Assembly (NCBI GenBank): GCA_025093555.1
Contig: JAIWNF010000013.1
Coordinates: 310,001-374,000, forward strand
Reading direction: 5' to 3'
Origin: Circinella umbellata
Taxonomy: Eukaryota; Mucoromycota; Mucoromycetes; Mucorales; Lichtheimiaceae
DNA: 64,000 bases
The first letter of the stretch is position 1. Every line of letters begins with the position of its first letter. The notes beneath the pieces are model-generated. The model did not search any database. It was given only the letters and a program-made list of their open reading frames with translations, and was not told where the DNA came from. Position numbers and translations under genes: made by a program. Shown piece after piece: positions 34,899 through 49,471 of the stretch.

Positions 34899-37800
34899 TT
34901 AAGTGAATTGACAAGCTTCAGATAAATGATCGTTTGCACCGCAATATCGGCATGAATTCTTTAAACAAACAAATGAATGAATAAATTAAAATGCCAATCA
35001 GAATTCTTTGATTCAAACCATACTAAAAGAAAGAAAGATACTTTACCTTACATTCTGAGCTAGAATGACCAGCTCCACCACAATTACCACAACGAACCCT
35101 GGTATTTTTTTGCCATAACTTACGATTGTTATGATGATTAGATCGCATTTCTTCCCGATACCCTGCAAATAAATCTTGATTCCCAAAGCCTGCCATAATA
35201 CCAGAACCAGGTGCAGCTGATGTCTTTATTGGGTTAATAAGTGGAGGTTCTTGTTGCTGTTGCTGTTGCTGCTGTAACTGTAATGTACTGATTTTCGATT
35301 CTAATATAGCGATGTGTCGTCGAGCTTCTTCTATATCCGTTCGTCTACGTGCTTCAAAAAGTTGTGCCATTTGCTCTTCACGTTCTCTTGATAAAGTAAC
35401 CATGTCTGTATATTGTCGAGTCATCATTGTCATTTCTTGTCGCAAAGAATTCATAGCATGTACTATTTGACTATTTTCTTGATGAAGATTATGAACCAAA
35501 GTAACTAAGTTATCATGACTTAACTCACGAATCTCATCTGGAACAGCCATCTGTTGATACATTTTTGGCTGTTCTTGCAATCCGGGAGGCCGTTGCGGTT
35601 GAGGTTGTCCAGAAAGTTTTCCATCATTCATTGCTAATGCTGCTTGTTGTAGCTGTCGTTGTTGTGATTGGTGATGAAGCCAGTGATTATTCTCAGTCAA
35701 AGGTGCTGCTCCATTATCAAGCCATCCAGGTCTACAGGCAGCACTTGATTTTGATGCAATATCCCATCCACCATTATTGTTTAAGCTATTTCCCCATCCA
35801 GCTGAAGATGACAACAATGGCTTACCGATATTCCAGCTATTAGCACTTCCTTCACGACTCATCGGACTCCAACCTCGTGTACCATCAAGATTAGAAGAAG
35901 GTGAACTACCAGAGGCTGTGGGTGATGTATATGTACCTGGAGTCTCTAGAGCACTAATATTATTCCATCTATCGACATCTCCTGCTGTCGCTTTTATTGG
36001 TGATTCTCCGGAAGAACTTTTAACGGACGCAGTTGTTGATTGAATGGTTGCTTGTAATGGTTCATCTTGAACAGATTCTGCAATAGTTCCGTCTTCAGAT
36101 CTTACACTCTCAGACTTCACTTCATCATTATCGTCAACAGGCCGAAGTCTTACATCATTCGTATATGCTGATTCTAATGGTTCTGTTTCTTTTGTGAGTT
36201 TGTTACTTGGAGACTGTGTATTTTCATAATTGCTGGCTTTCGATTTTTGATTTTGCTGCTGAGGTACAGGCATTGTTGTCGATTCGGTTTCTGGCTGTGA
36301 TACGTAGGATGTCTTAGTTTGCTCAGATAAAGTTTCACTCGCTTTGACAATAGGAGAAGACTTTTCATTGGCTTTTTTTGGTTGAATAGTAGCTTGTGCC
36401 TGTGTTTGTGCTTGTTTCTTTTTCTTTTGTTTTGTGGTGGCCAATGTTGTTGTTGTGGGTGTAGGTTCAGGAGAAGGAGTAGGAGCAGAGGATTGCTCAG
36501 GTATTTCTGGTGGCTTTGGTTTTTCAACTTTAGGTGGCGGTGCTGGTGGTGATGGAGGTGTTGAATCGACCTGTTCTTTTTCTGTAGTTGTATTTGTTGT
36601 TGGGATATGAATCGATTCTTTGGGCGGTGATTTAGGTGATGAGCAAAGAGATAGTGCTTGACTGCTCTCATTTGCTGAAACTGATGCTGTATCGCTAATA
36701 CCAACAGAAGTAGCTGTCGTTGCTGCTGTCGACGCCGATGCCGATGCTTTTTTCTTCTTCTTCTTGTTCTTTTTCTTCTTACTAGAGGATGGTGTAGTAG
36801 ATGGCTGTGATTCATCAGACTGACCACTCATACCAATAGATTTCAGCAACGAATTTTGTCGTTTCAATGCAAGATTTTCACCTTGTATCCGCATTCCTTC
36901 CTTTAAGAAAAGCTTGCCAAGAACACCGGCTAACTCCCTTCTACCAATTTGAACACCATCCTCAAATTCATTCAATAACAGCTGCCGCTGTCGCACCAGA
37001 TCTTTGTGTGACTCTAAAAATCGCTTGACCTCTTTTTCAATAGTGACAGCCTCCATTACTTCGCCTTCTTGCATCAACGCTTCAATGCATACAAGACAGA
37101 ACTTGCAAAAGAGAGGTTCTGGGAATATTTTTTGTGTTACTTCGTATTTGAAATATTGTCGTAATGAATGATATCCATTTTCAGCACGTTTTAATCGTCT
37201 TTTAAAATCTTTTTGTGCCACCTTATCTAATCTTGAAGAAATACTTGGCTTTGATTCTTCCTTGTACATTTGTAGAACATATGCGATATCTTGCTTAAAT
37301 TCCTTGACTCGACCACCCATTTCACTTTGTATTCGTTTAACAGCCACATCCACATCATCTGCTGGGTGTAATCCACGAAGCGATGCTGATACCGCTTTAC
37401 AATTCTCCATATGACGCTCATCCTGTTGCTCGTGTGACGCCATGCGATCAGCCATTTTTTGAATTGTAGGAACGACCAAATCCCATAGTTTCTGTATAAG
37501 TCGACGTAATGCTGCAAGTCGTGTAATCGCAAAATCCGTTTGAAATTCTTCTGCACAGCGTGAAAGTCGATCAAAATACGTCGTAAATGCTGTATCCACT
37601 GTTTTCACATCCATTTTTTTCTTTTTGAATTCAATCATCTTTTCCTCCCAATAATCTTGAAACGTTGGTAGTTTTTGTTTTTCTGCAAATTGATCTACAC
37701 TGTCCTTGGATCGCCTGCCCATTAAAATATTGCGTTCCTTTTCCAACTCTAATAGTCGCTGTAAAAATTCAGTCAGGTGTCTCCAGGAGTAATCCAATGC

Positions 37801-38541
37801 ATGTTCCAGATCATCCATGGCATCTTTTGTTACTTGATCTAACTTTTCGTTGTATATCGTTCGATCAATCTCTAGATCAGCTGGTGAACGCGATTCAGGT
37901 CGAGTATGATTGCAAGTAGGTTGTGTATGCGACATTAATATATCACCGGTCAAGTTTTTCAACAAGTGAAAACCTTCTGCTGGTAAACACAAGGTATGTC
38001 GCTCAATAATCAACGGGTCAAGCAAGTGTGCTGGTTCTTTGGGATCGTCTGCTAATGGTATGGCGTCTGGATAAGGGTTGAATTGAACTGGTTCAAATAT
38101 AGAAGGTAAACCAGATAAGCTACTTGGTAATGTTTGCCATAATGCACATGCTGAAATTATATCTTCGGTCAAAGTGGCATCGCTACTTGATTCTGATTGT
38201 GTCTCTAACAGTTTTTCGAATCGTTCTGAAAGTTTAGGCGATCGTTCTTTTTGTTTTGAAGGAGTGGTTCCATTGAGCAAGTTTACTTGATATCTTCCGG
38301 CAAGTAGCTTTTCGGGATCATCTGTAATAGTAGTAGTAGTAGTAGTAGTGACATCTTCCTGGGTTTTTGCGCTCCAAACGAAATGCTTTTTATATACATA
38401 TTGTGACCATTCGCGACAATAAAAGGATCGGGTCTCACTATCACATGCTCTAAAACGATTGAGCTCTTTAGATATGGCACTGTGTTCGATCCTAAGGACT
38501 TCGATCGGCGTATCCATTGTCCCTTGCGAAGAACTTGTCAA
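34899..38541 (-). CDS. Large zinc-knuckle protein with spaced tryptophans (GW/WG-like)
   Basis: One long exon (38541-35037) plus a final exon ending at 34899 give about 1190 residues. Residues 1-560 are helical and charged (for example RRLIQKLWDLVVPTIQKMAD and EALMQEGEVMEAVTIEKEVK) and match no family I know. A Lys tract follows, then about 250 residues rich in Pro, Ser, Thr and Gln. Seven Trp occur at residues about 857-954 in contexts RWNN, GWSP, SWNI, GWGN, GWDI, GWLD and HWLH. A coiled coil with a Gln tract lies at about 1030-1100. Two CCHC knuckles close the protein: CGNCGGAGHSSSEC and, in the last exon, CRYCGANDHLSEAC. Zinc knuckles imply RNA or ssDNA binding; the Trp segment resembles Argonaute-binding platforms. 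No function is proven. Confidence 0.8.
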
Positions 38542-39031
38542 GAAGAAGTGAGACGAAGAAAAATCTGTTTCTTTCTTATGCCAACTGGTGACTTGGTTAC
38601 TCTTTTGTTATTGCTGGGAATGAATTAATATGTGTGGTTCATATTAGTACTGAATTGCCGCAGGCATTATTTGACCCCTATTTAATAATATAAAATATTT
38701 TGTTGTCTTGCTTCTTTAAAAGTATGACTTAGAAATTAGTAGAGAATAACTCATAATAATAAATTTATAATATCAATAATGATATTAATTTTTGAAAATG
38801 AATACCAAGATTATATTAATACAATATGTCTCATTGTCAGTTATGAAAATGGGATATCATTAATTTAACCTAATATGAACTAAAGAACAATGGAAAACTT
38901 ACATATTCATTCTTTGATATTTATTACTTATGTAGGATTAGATGATGGTGATAATTAAGTAATAGTAAGGAATTGATGGTATTTACATAATTGGAGAGAT
39001 TAAGAGTGAGGGAGTTAGGGATTTATGATTA
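38542..39031. other. Intergenic, promoter of the zinc-knuckle gene
   Basis: About 490 bp of AT-rich DNA upstream of the zinc-knuckle gene and downstream of Nnf1. No gene, repeat or RNA was recognised. Confidence 0.6.
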
Positions 39032-39954
39032 TTATAATAATTGATCAATAACTTGTTCTAATGCTTCTACAGGTATTGATCTAGCAACATTTACCATCTA
39101 TATAATTTTATATATTAGACATTATATTGATTATTTTTATATATAAAATAAATAGTTATATTTACCTCTTGATATTCTGTTAAAGTATTAACTACATTAG
39201 TCTTTTTATGTTCGTAATCATCCGTTTTTTTAGATAGCTCTTCCATTAATTGGGTATTTTCCTGTCGTAACTAAAGAACATAATTTTAATAATCAATAAA
39301 AGAAAAGTCCATTACTATTATTATTATACATCAAACTGATTTATTAACCTTTTCTTCTTCTTCACGTAATTTTGTTAATGCTTCCAATTTCAATTTAACT
39401 CGTAGAGATCGAATGGTTTGATCAGGTTCTGGAGTTCTATTATTATTATTATTATTATTATTATTATCTTATTCAAATTATTACCTATCTAATTAAACAT
39501 ACTTTAATATCGTTTTTGTATTTGTATTTTGTTTTGCTTGAAGAATAGCATTTTCCAGTTTATTTAGTTTTTCAATTAAGTTTGCTTCTGTTTTTATTTG
39601 GTCAAACTCTTTCTATTTATATATTGCAAAATAAGTTTATTATTTCTCGCTCTCTCTTCCTCAAATACGCTCTTTCAAGTGATAATACTTACCCATAAGT
39701 TCTCTTTCCAATAATCAAGAATCTGTGCATGTGCTGATTCTAACTCACTTCGATACTGATCTACAATAGGTCCACAACATTTCTCAAATTCTGGCCAACT
39801 GTTTAAAAGGTGTTTTTATATACGATGAGTTCATCTTCTTTTTCGTAAATAATGTATATATATACCTAAAAGCTTCAAGCATAGAATTTACAAATCTTGC
39901 ATGAAGTGAATCAAGTCTTTGTGCCCTTTTTCCGTATTCTTGTGCTTCGCTCAT
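39032..39954 (-). CDS. nnf1: Kinetochore MIS12-complex subunit Nnf1 (PMF1)
   Basis: Six short exons on the minus strand. It starts MSEAQEYGKRAQRLDSLHAR then FVNSMLEAF, continuing WPEFEKCCGPIVDQYRSELE, HAQILDYWKENLW, KEFDQIKTEANLIEKLNKLE, then coiled-coil segments RSLRVKLKLEALTKLREEEE and TDDYEHKKTNVVNTLTEYQE, ending ALEQVIDQLL. The F...P pattern, the helix containing EFDQI..E.NL..KLN.LE and the total length near 200 residues fit the Nnf1/PMF1 family of the MIS12/Mtw1 complex, which links the inner kinetochore to Ndc80. One intron holds a TTA/ATT triplet repeat near 39440. It is divergent to the coiled-coil gene with only 125 bp between the two starts. Confidence 0.8.
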
Positions 39955-40079
39955 GATAATAATAAAAGGTTGTATTCAAAACCTCTGAGTTATTTGTGAT
40001 TTCGCGTATATTTTACTTCACGCGTTCAGACACAACTGACTTTTTCTTTTTTTTTGACCAATTTTTTCTTTTATTCTTT

Positions 40080-42500
40080 ATGCTTGATCAACGTTCCAAT
40101 TTAGATTCTAAACGTAAATTAGATGATTTTGAGGATGAATGGGAGAGAGAAGCTTCTTCATCGACTCGGTAAAATAATAATTATAATAATGATGATTAAC
40201 TATTATACTATTTTAGTATTTGTACCTTTTTTGTTTATCTAATGTATATAAAACAAATAAAAATATAGGGTAGAGCCACCCAATGAGTTTATTAAACTTG
40301 CTACTATTCTCGATACACAAAATGAACAACTAAAGTACACAATTTTGAAGAAAAAAAGAAAACCATAATAAACAAGGCTATATTCATAATTTAAATAATT
40401 TGACTTTTACTTTTCTTTTTAGTAAAACGTGTATAACATTGGAAAATAAACTTGCATTATTACAAGCTTCTTTACTTGATGTAGATCAAGAACTTAGTAG
40501 TGCAAACTGTAGAATGGATGAGCAAAGTATTGGATATGATAAATCTCTTTTAATTACATTGGAACAAGCTCGAACTACTTTCGGGGAGAATCAAGGTATC
40601 TTGTTCTTTTTTTATGCATTATTTTTTTTTTTTGGTCTCATTTGTAAGAAGTTTAAACTCATATTAAATTGTTAGATTCCAAGCAACAATCATTACCTCT
40701 TTGTAGTGATACAAATGGGTTAGAAGAATATTTAAAACAAGATAATCAAATTTGTGATGATTTGAATAATTCACTTTTGAAGTTACGAGAACAATTACCG
40801 TTCTTGGAATCCAAGCATGACAATCATGCAAATGAATTATCTGGTAAAGATGACATCGAAAACTTGGTAGCACAGTAAATATCATGTCTTTTTATATTTA
40901 TATATATAATACTCAGTAACTAAAGTTAATTGATTCTTCTCTTCCTTATTTTTTATTTATAGATACATTCGTAATGAATTGCTACATATTAAGACAGAAG
41001 CACGTCGAAAAGGGCTTGAATCAAGGATCCAAAGTCTTGAAAAAGATATGAGAAAGTTAAAAGGACTTCCTCAAGTGATTCCAATACTCAAGTATGTATA
41101 TAACACTATTTATTATTACGCAATAGTATGGATGAAATAACTTATATTGCTATTATATAGATCAAGTATCGAAGGATTCGAAAACAATATTAAGAAGGAA
41201 ACTCAGGAACAAAAAGAGATTCAACATAACGATATTGAGCCATTATTATCTAAGATTGCCGATACAACGATAAGGGCACCGTTACTTACAGTCAAGACAG
41301 CTGATGATCATGAAGCACTACAACAATATTTATCTCAACTCGACACTGTAAGATATATATATATATATTATTTATTATTGCTATCATATAATCATGGGTA
41401 CTTACAGTATTCTCTTCTTATGTAGATACTAAATACTTTGAATCAACAACGAGCAGTTCAAAAACTTATTAACTATGCTTATCAAGTCGATAATTATCAT
41501 CAACAGCAACATGCGAGTGTTTTAGAAACACTAGTTGATGAAATTTCAAAGCAATGTAGCGACTATAAAACCTTGGAAATATCAGTTATTAAGGATAGAC
41601 AAAAACCATCTGTTTCTTCTGATGCTCAATTCAAAGACGATGACGCAATTGCTCAAATTGAAAACATGTTGAATCAGGGTTAGTTGTCTGCTTCTTTTTA
41701 TTGTTACTATACTAATGATAGTATATGTATATATTTATTATCCTATTGGAGGAGAGAGAGAAAAGTCTTATTTAAATATATAAATTGGAATCATTAGCTA
41801 AGCTTGATTCGCTACCTGGATTACGAAGAAGATCATTTCAAGGTTCTTCTATGTTGACCAAGGTCAATGCAATATTGGAATACGAAAAAAAATGGACAGA
41901 ACAATGGTCAAATAATTTCAACTCAATTCTGGATGCAGCATATACTCTGTAAGTCCATTGAAGGCGTTATGATGGGGAATAATTTAAAACAATACACAGT
42001 GCGTAGAATACAATGAACTTATCAGCGTTTTATAACATAGTGATGAGACTAAAGAGGGTCTGATGGACAGTTTATACGAACATGCTCATACACGAGATAA
42101 CTTGATAATGATGCCATCAGTACGTTCTGTATTTCTTTTTTTTTCAATATTTATTACACAGGATGAATAACTCGTTTTTTTTTCTGTTTTGTTTATTTGT
42201 TGTTATAGCCATATATTGACCTTCAAAGTGATCTTGAACTTCGAACACAAGAAATTGAGGATACATTAGCTGATCTGGAAAATGTAAGAGATCCAAATTC
42301 ATAAGCATGACTGATACATGCCATGTTTAAAATCTAAATGCTAACAGCAAACATTTATGTAGGGTACAAAAAAGGATGCAAGTTTTGCATGGAAAAAAAA
42401 GCTATTCACTGCATTTTTTACTGATCCAAATGCATTTGAAGAGTTATTACAATCCTCCTCACAATCCTCTTCCGAACCATCATCATCTCAGCCATCATAA
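40080..42500 (+). CDS. Coiled-coil protein, unknown
   Basis: About eleven short exons read in phase from MLDQRSNLDSKRKLDDFEDE to a Ser-rich end (SSSQSSSEPSSSQPS). Most of the chain is coiled coil: KLALLQASLLDVDQELSSAN, ELLHIKTEARRKGLESRIQS, YQVDNYHQQQHASVLETLVD and QSDLELRTQEIEDTLADLEN. It has no signal peptide, membrane helix or recognisable enzyme motif. Length is roughly 500 residues. Its composition and divergent arrangement with Nnf1 make a cytoskeletal or spindle role (for example an augmin/HAUS-like or kinetochore subunit) plausible, but I cannot place it in a family from sequence. The first intron boundary at CG|G keeps VEPPNEFIKLATIL in frame. Confidence 0.7.
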
Positions 42501-42607
42501 GTTTGGATAGGATCTCTTATCCCCCCCCCCAAAAAAAAAGAATTAATGTACATAGTAGCATATATATTAATAGTAATAACAATAGCATGATATACACATA
42601 ATAACAG

Positions 42608-44459
<1,852 letters not shown>

Positions 44460-44830
44460 AAATTAAACAAATTACAAAGGGGAGATGTTAAAAAATATTT
44501 TGGGAAAAACAAAAAAAGTCATTCGATATCATGCCGAAATTTTTCCGGGTACTCTGATATACAAATATATTACTCAATCTCGGGGTCTCACCACATTTTC
44601 TGATTAAACACATGATCCCCGAAAAGCTAGTGTCCCGAATGTTTATGTTGTAACTCATCTATCTACACAAGGATTTTATTATCATTATTATTATAACTAT
44701 AACTAGTGGAGTGGGGTATAACATTTCTATAGTACATTACTACGAATTTTTTTCAATACGTGTATGGTGCAGTCTTCTCTATATATCGTTATTATATGTA
44801 TATAAGTAGTATTAATTGCTACTGGTTTCA
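44460..44830. other. Intergenic promoter region of the fumarate reductase
   Basis: About 370 bp upstream of the fumarate reductase start and downstream of the acyltransferase stop. No gene, RNA or repeat was recognised. Confidence 0.6.
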
Positions 44831-46558
44831 TTAATTCTCTTCCCATACTTTTTCATCCAAATTCTTTGTCCAACCATGACAGAGCTTTGAAAGAAATTGA
44901 TCTTTTTCAACATAACGCTGCCGTAACCAATTAGCTAACTGATCGTCATCATTGGGCAATTCATTAATAGCTATTCTTTTCACGTTGACATGAAACTCAT
45001 ATTCATCACCAAGTTCTCGTACATGAACTCGTATCATATCTGGTGCAACATTGAATTCCCCCATGTTACCTTTTAAACGATGATAATATGCAATTGTGAA
45101 ATCTAACAAGAGAGAGAACGAAAACAAATTAACACCTTTTCGATTATATATTTTCCACTTATACCATCGAATGCACTTACCATATACATATTGAACATGT
45201 GAGCCTCTAAATACATTAACACACGTCACGAACCCTCGAGTACGTGGTAACAAAACATTATGCATAATACTATATCCTTGTTGGCCAGCATATAATTGGC
45301 TCTATTATATTAAAATCAATATCTGTTGTCAATTATTTGTTTTGTTTTGTTTTCCTACTAACCTCTTTTAACTTTTGATGCGTAAATCGAGTTCCTTCAG
45401 CAAAACTCATAATCCAGACTGGTGTTTTAAGTCGTTTAATATTGGAAAATGTTGCTTCAATTTTACGCTGATCACGCATCCAATCTCTTCGGACAAACAA
45501 AAAATCCGCCAACTATTATTTTTAGTTGAGTGTAAATTAAGTAGATACAAAGAATGTGAAAGAAATATTCTTTTATGGACTTACCCACATACCCCATCCA
45601 AAGAATGGTAACTAATGAAAATTATAAGAAAAGAAAAAGTTAAAAAAAAAATGTTGATCAAAATACTCCTTTGATTCAGTTGATATGCTATTCCCTTACC
45701 CATTTTATGGAATCCTTAACAAAATACTAAATATATACCAAATATATACCAAATAAAAGGATGATTTAGTCCAGAAACGAATTGACAGTAAAACAAAAAA
45801 GAAAAAAGTAGCGACACCTTTTTCATCCAAACTTACTTTACAGTTACTAAGCATATTTCGACGTATAGCAACAGAATGTAAAAGATAAAAATCTGTCCAT
45901 GAACGATGATTACTTATAACAATTGCGGATTCATTTTGTGGAATAATATCACCAGAATATGTAATGCGAGCTTTTTGCCGTTTCTATAAATATATACGTG
46001 TATAAAACACATAATTTGTTTCAATCATTCCATTCCTATCCTCTTTCTGTGCCCGCATGTTTCTCCTACCAATCTGGCGTCATTCATTCTCAAAGTATAA
46101 TCGTGATATGACGCGTTTTTACCTCAAATATATGCTATTATTGAATAAGAATTGTCAATATTTTTTATATGATCTAATATAATATAATCTTTCTTTTTGG
46201 CAGCCAAAACAATTAAGTATTTTTACCTGCATAACTTTCCAAACTATAAAGTATAAAATGTGAAGTGGTTAACAATGTTAGCTTTTTTTTTTTGCTTTTG
46301 GTTCGGCCCAAATCCTTACCAGTACCGACCAAAGACGAATTTATTCGTACAAGTAATCGCTCCGAAAATGGTCTCAGCAGGAATGAAGAGACTTGAACTA
46401 CTTGTAACGAACCTGCCATGCTATTACATATGGAACGATTAATGAATGCTATTTGTTGCTATGACAATACTGAAAACAAGTATATTTTTTTACCCAAATA
46501 AAAATACTACAGCAGAAACAGCATTGATCGCCTCGGAAACGGAACTGATCGGACTCAT
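44831..46558 (-). CDS. Lysophospholipid acyltransferase (AGPAT/LCLAT1 family)
   Basis: PlsC-type acyltransferase that transfers an acyl chain from acyl-CoA to a lysophospholipid in the ER. It begins MSPISSVSEAINAVSAVVFL and reads through about eight exons to KNLDEKVWEEN. The catalytic HX4D motif is ISNHRSWTDFYLL. It is followed by YFVKDSIKWLPFFGWGMWL, the FVRRDW acceptor segment and the EGTR motif in SFAEGTRFT, as in the AGPAT3/4/5 and LCLAT1 branch. A 17-nt exon (46243-46227) coding VWKVMQ links SLVGT to KRQKARITYSG and is fixed by phase. The C-terminal part carries VNVFRGSHVQYVYDF and a short helical tail. About 370 residues. The substrate (lysoPA, lysoPI or lysocardiolipin) cannot be read. 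Confidence 0.87.
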
Positions 46559-46948
46559 TGGGAGGAGTGTGGAGATCGGAGGAAGTATTTAAAAAGAAAA
46601 AAAGTGAAAAGAAAGACAACATAAAACAAGAAAATTATTTTTCCTTTTATAAACACTTGGTGATACAAAATGTTTGGGACATTGATGGATGAAGGATGTA
46701 AAGTTCCTCCCTAAAAAGTTAGTTTTATTATGCGATTCATACATTTATTTATTTGACAGGAATAATATACTCATCTGTACTGTTTTAATGAAGAAAATGT
46801 TTAATTATTAGTGGATAAAGGTGTATATAAAAATATAGATAGTATATATAAAATACAAAAAAAAATGTTAAAGTAAATATAGTAAAGACACGTAATATGA
46901 TATATCTAGGATATTGATAAAGCAGGTATGGTGTATAATAACAGTAAT
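46559..46948. other. Intergenic promoter of the acyltransferase
   Basis: About 390 bp between the acyltransferase start and the purine permease stop. AT-rich, no gene. Confidence 0.6.
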
Positions 46949-49471
46949 TTAAGAAGTGATCTTTTCCTTAGTAATCTCATGTCCCGTTAGGTTTTCATTG
47001 GCACCATTAGTAGTTACTACTTGAGTTGGATAGTCTTCATCATCTTTGTCATTGCTTCTCTTGGAAGATCGTTCACTATTATCTTCATCATCGCTAAACT
47101 CGTGCTCATCCTCGTACCAATTGAATGGCTTACCCTGTACCTTGGCTACTAGATAGCGCATATATATAGGTAATAATGGTCTACCACGGATCATTTCCCA
47201 ATAAGGCTCACGCTTGGAATAATCCGGTTTGAGTTTACCGAAAGTGATCTTTTCCATAACCCATACAAATGTATTAATAATTATATAAGCAACGACACCT
47301 CCAACAATACCATATGAAATTGAATAAGTGAATGGCATCACAGCGATAGTGATAAATGCTGGAATAGAATCACCAGGATAATCCCAGTTAATGGTACGTG
47401 CACTTGCAGCCATCATACTTCCAACGATCACTAGAGCACCACCAGTGGCCTGAGAATTGGTAAAAAAAATATTTAGATATTAATATTTAATTACAATGTT
47501 GAAAATAAAATAAAACTTATATTCAATCAACTTACCCATGGAGGGAAAGAAGCAAAGACCGGCGAAAAGAAAACTGAGATAAAGAAACCAAAACCAATAG
47601 TAATGGCTGTAATACCAGTACGACCACCTTCTGCAATACCAGCGCCAGATTCTACATAAGCTGTCACAGGGGAACAACCAAAGCATGCACCAATAATGAT
47701 AGAGATAGCATCGCTCAAAAAGGCCATGGATGATCTCTCGAAATCACCATGCTTATCCATATAGCCACCATATCTAGCCATTGAGTACAATGTACCAGTC
47801 GTATCAAGAATATCGACATACTAATAACAAATACGAGTATAAGAAATTCATATATATCAACAATAAACAGTTATTAACTTATACGTACCAAAAAGGTAAT
47901 CAAAGCAACCCAGGTTTCACTGGCGGATAAGTCGAATTCAAATTGAGTAAGAATACTGTATTTAACACATGATGTACAATAAAAAGACATTTTGATAAGT
48001 TATTAATACAACAAGCACGGTAAAAGTAATATAATTATAAATAGTAGATATGTTACCGGTCAAGTGGTTGAACTTTTACAACTTGTTTAAAGTAATCGAA
48101 CATATTTTGGCCTGCTTCGGTATATGGAAAAAGTGTCACTTCACTAACACGTGGCCATGAGGTGATGGCAATAAAGATAATACCAATAAGTAATGCACCT
48201 CGGACGCGATACAACATTAAAATAGACATTATAAGCAAACCCAAAATACCTATTTATGCCGTTGTTGTTGTTGATCAATTAGTATATGACATTGAGTTCT
48301 ATAACCATGTATTGAGCTCTTTATTGTTATCATTTTTTTTTCTTCTCTTACCCATCCACAGAGTAGGCGATTCCATTTTGCCTCCCAAACAAGCACCAGT
48401 CGCATCTTTCATAATAGCAGGACAACCGCCTATATATTTTTGATACAAAATCATTTAGTATATACATATAGCATGATGAATACGATAGAAATGTTTATAT
48501 TGCTTACCCAAAGCGACCAATGTAGCAGGATCCGATCCAACTAGTCCAATACCTTCTGAGCTTTGTAGGCCTACAAAGCATAAAAATAAACCAATTCCTA
48601 CACTTATACCTAGTTTAATACTCATAGGTATAAGTCTTGCAAGCCACTGTCGTATACCGAGTATCGTAAGGATCAAAAAGATAAAGCCTTCAATGAAAAC
48701 AGCACCCATAGCAGTACGATAGGAAATGTTTCCTGTACCATGATAACCAACAACCTAAAAAGACAACACAATAGTTTATAAGCAATCCAACAATAATAAA
48801 AGGATATAGCAGTAAATGACGACAGAGATAAAAAAAAAAAGCTTTGATATAATACCGTATAAGTAAAGTAGGCATTCAATCCCATACTAAAATATAAATA
48901 AACAGTAATTGTAATGATAATAATTAAGTCAGTTTGTTTTTGTTTGTCTTTGACTATACAATAATATTGTCATTAAGGTTTGTTGTACAAAAAAAATTAC
49001 CCAGGTGCTAAACCGATAGGAAGGTTTGCCAAAATGCCAAACAAAATACAAGCAATACAACAAGTAATAGCAGTACCAGCAATAAGTTGAACACGGAATT
49101 CATTGATACAAATTAAATATTCGCTATTATTATCGCAAACAGGATCGTCTGCTGTTCCTTCACAAACACATGTCCCACCGCTGTCACTAATGATAGCAGA
49201 GTTGACCGAAATAATGTATGCCTTTATTTATTATAGTAATTATGTTCAACGATTTAGTAAAAACCGACAGTATCTACAATTCAGCAACCTCCTTTTTCGT
49301 TAGGCTATTTCTCTCACATACCATAGCAAAAAATGTCGTGAAACCGGCACGAATTTCAGTTAAAAATCGAGTATTTTTACGTTCCCGTCGTGCACCCGAC
49401 CCTTCGAGTTGGAAATATTTACCTGCACGAGAACGGGCCACATAATTGTTGACTTTTTCGGCCCAAGTCAT
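46949..49471 (-). CDS. azgA: AzgA-type purine permease (NCS2)
   Basis: Plasma-membrane hypoxanthine/adenine/guanine-proton symporter of the AzgA branch of the nucleobase-ascorbate family. It starts MTWAEKVNNYVARSRAGKYF and spans about eight exons, roughly 600 residues with some 12 membrane segments. Conserved features are RAGFTTFFAMAYIISVNSA near the start, GLAPGMGLNAYFTYTV, SIKLGISVGIGLFLCFVGLQ, the substrate-binding FLYVDILDTTGTLYSMA, and GCSPVTAYVESGAGIAEGGR then TGITAI. The C-terminus is an acidic cytoplasmic tail (EFSDDEDNSERSSKRSNDKD). A Cys-containing insert after the first helix (CVCEGTADDPVCD) is typical of fungal AzgA. Purine uptake would serve nitrogen and salvage needs. Confidence 0.95.

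Noticed and set aside
34374..34939. Open frames upstream of MCM10 as candidate N-terminal exons
   Set aside because: Low-complexity composition, no coiled coil or MCM10-like sequence, and no phase-compatible splice to 33846.
36174..36827. 217-residue His/Leu/Arg-rich minus-strand open frame
   Set aside because: Alternate-frame shadow of the low-complexity part of the zinc-knuckle gene.
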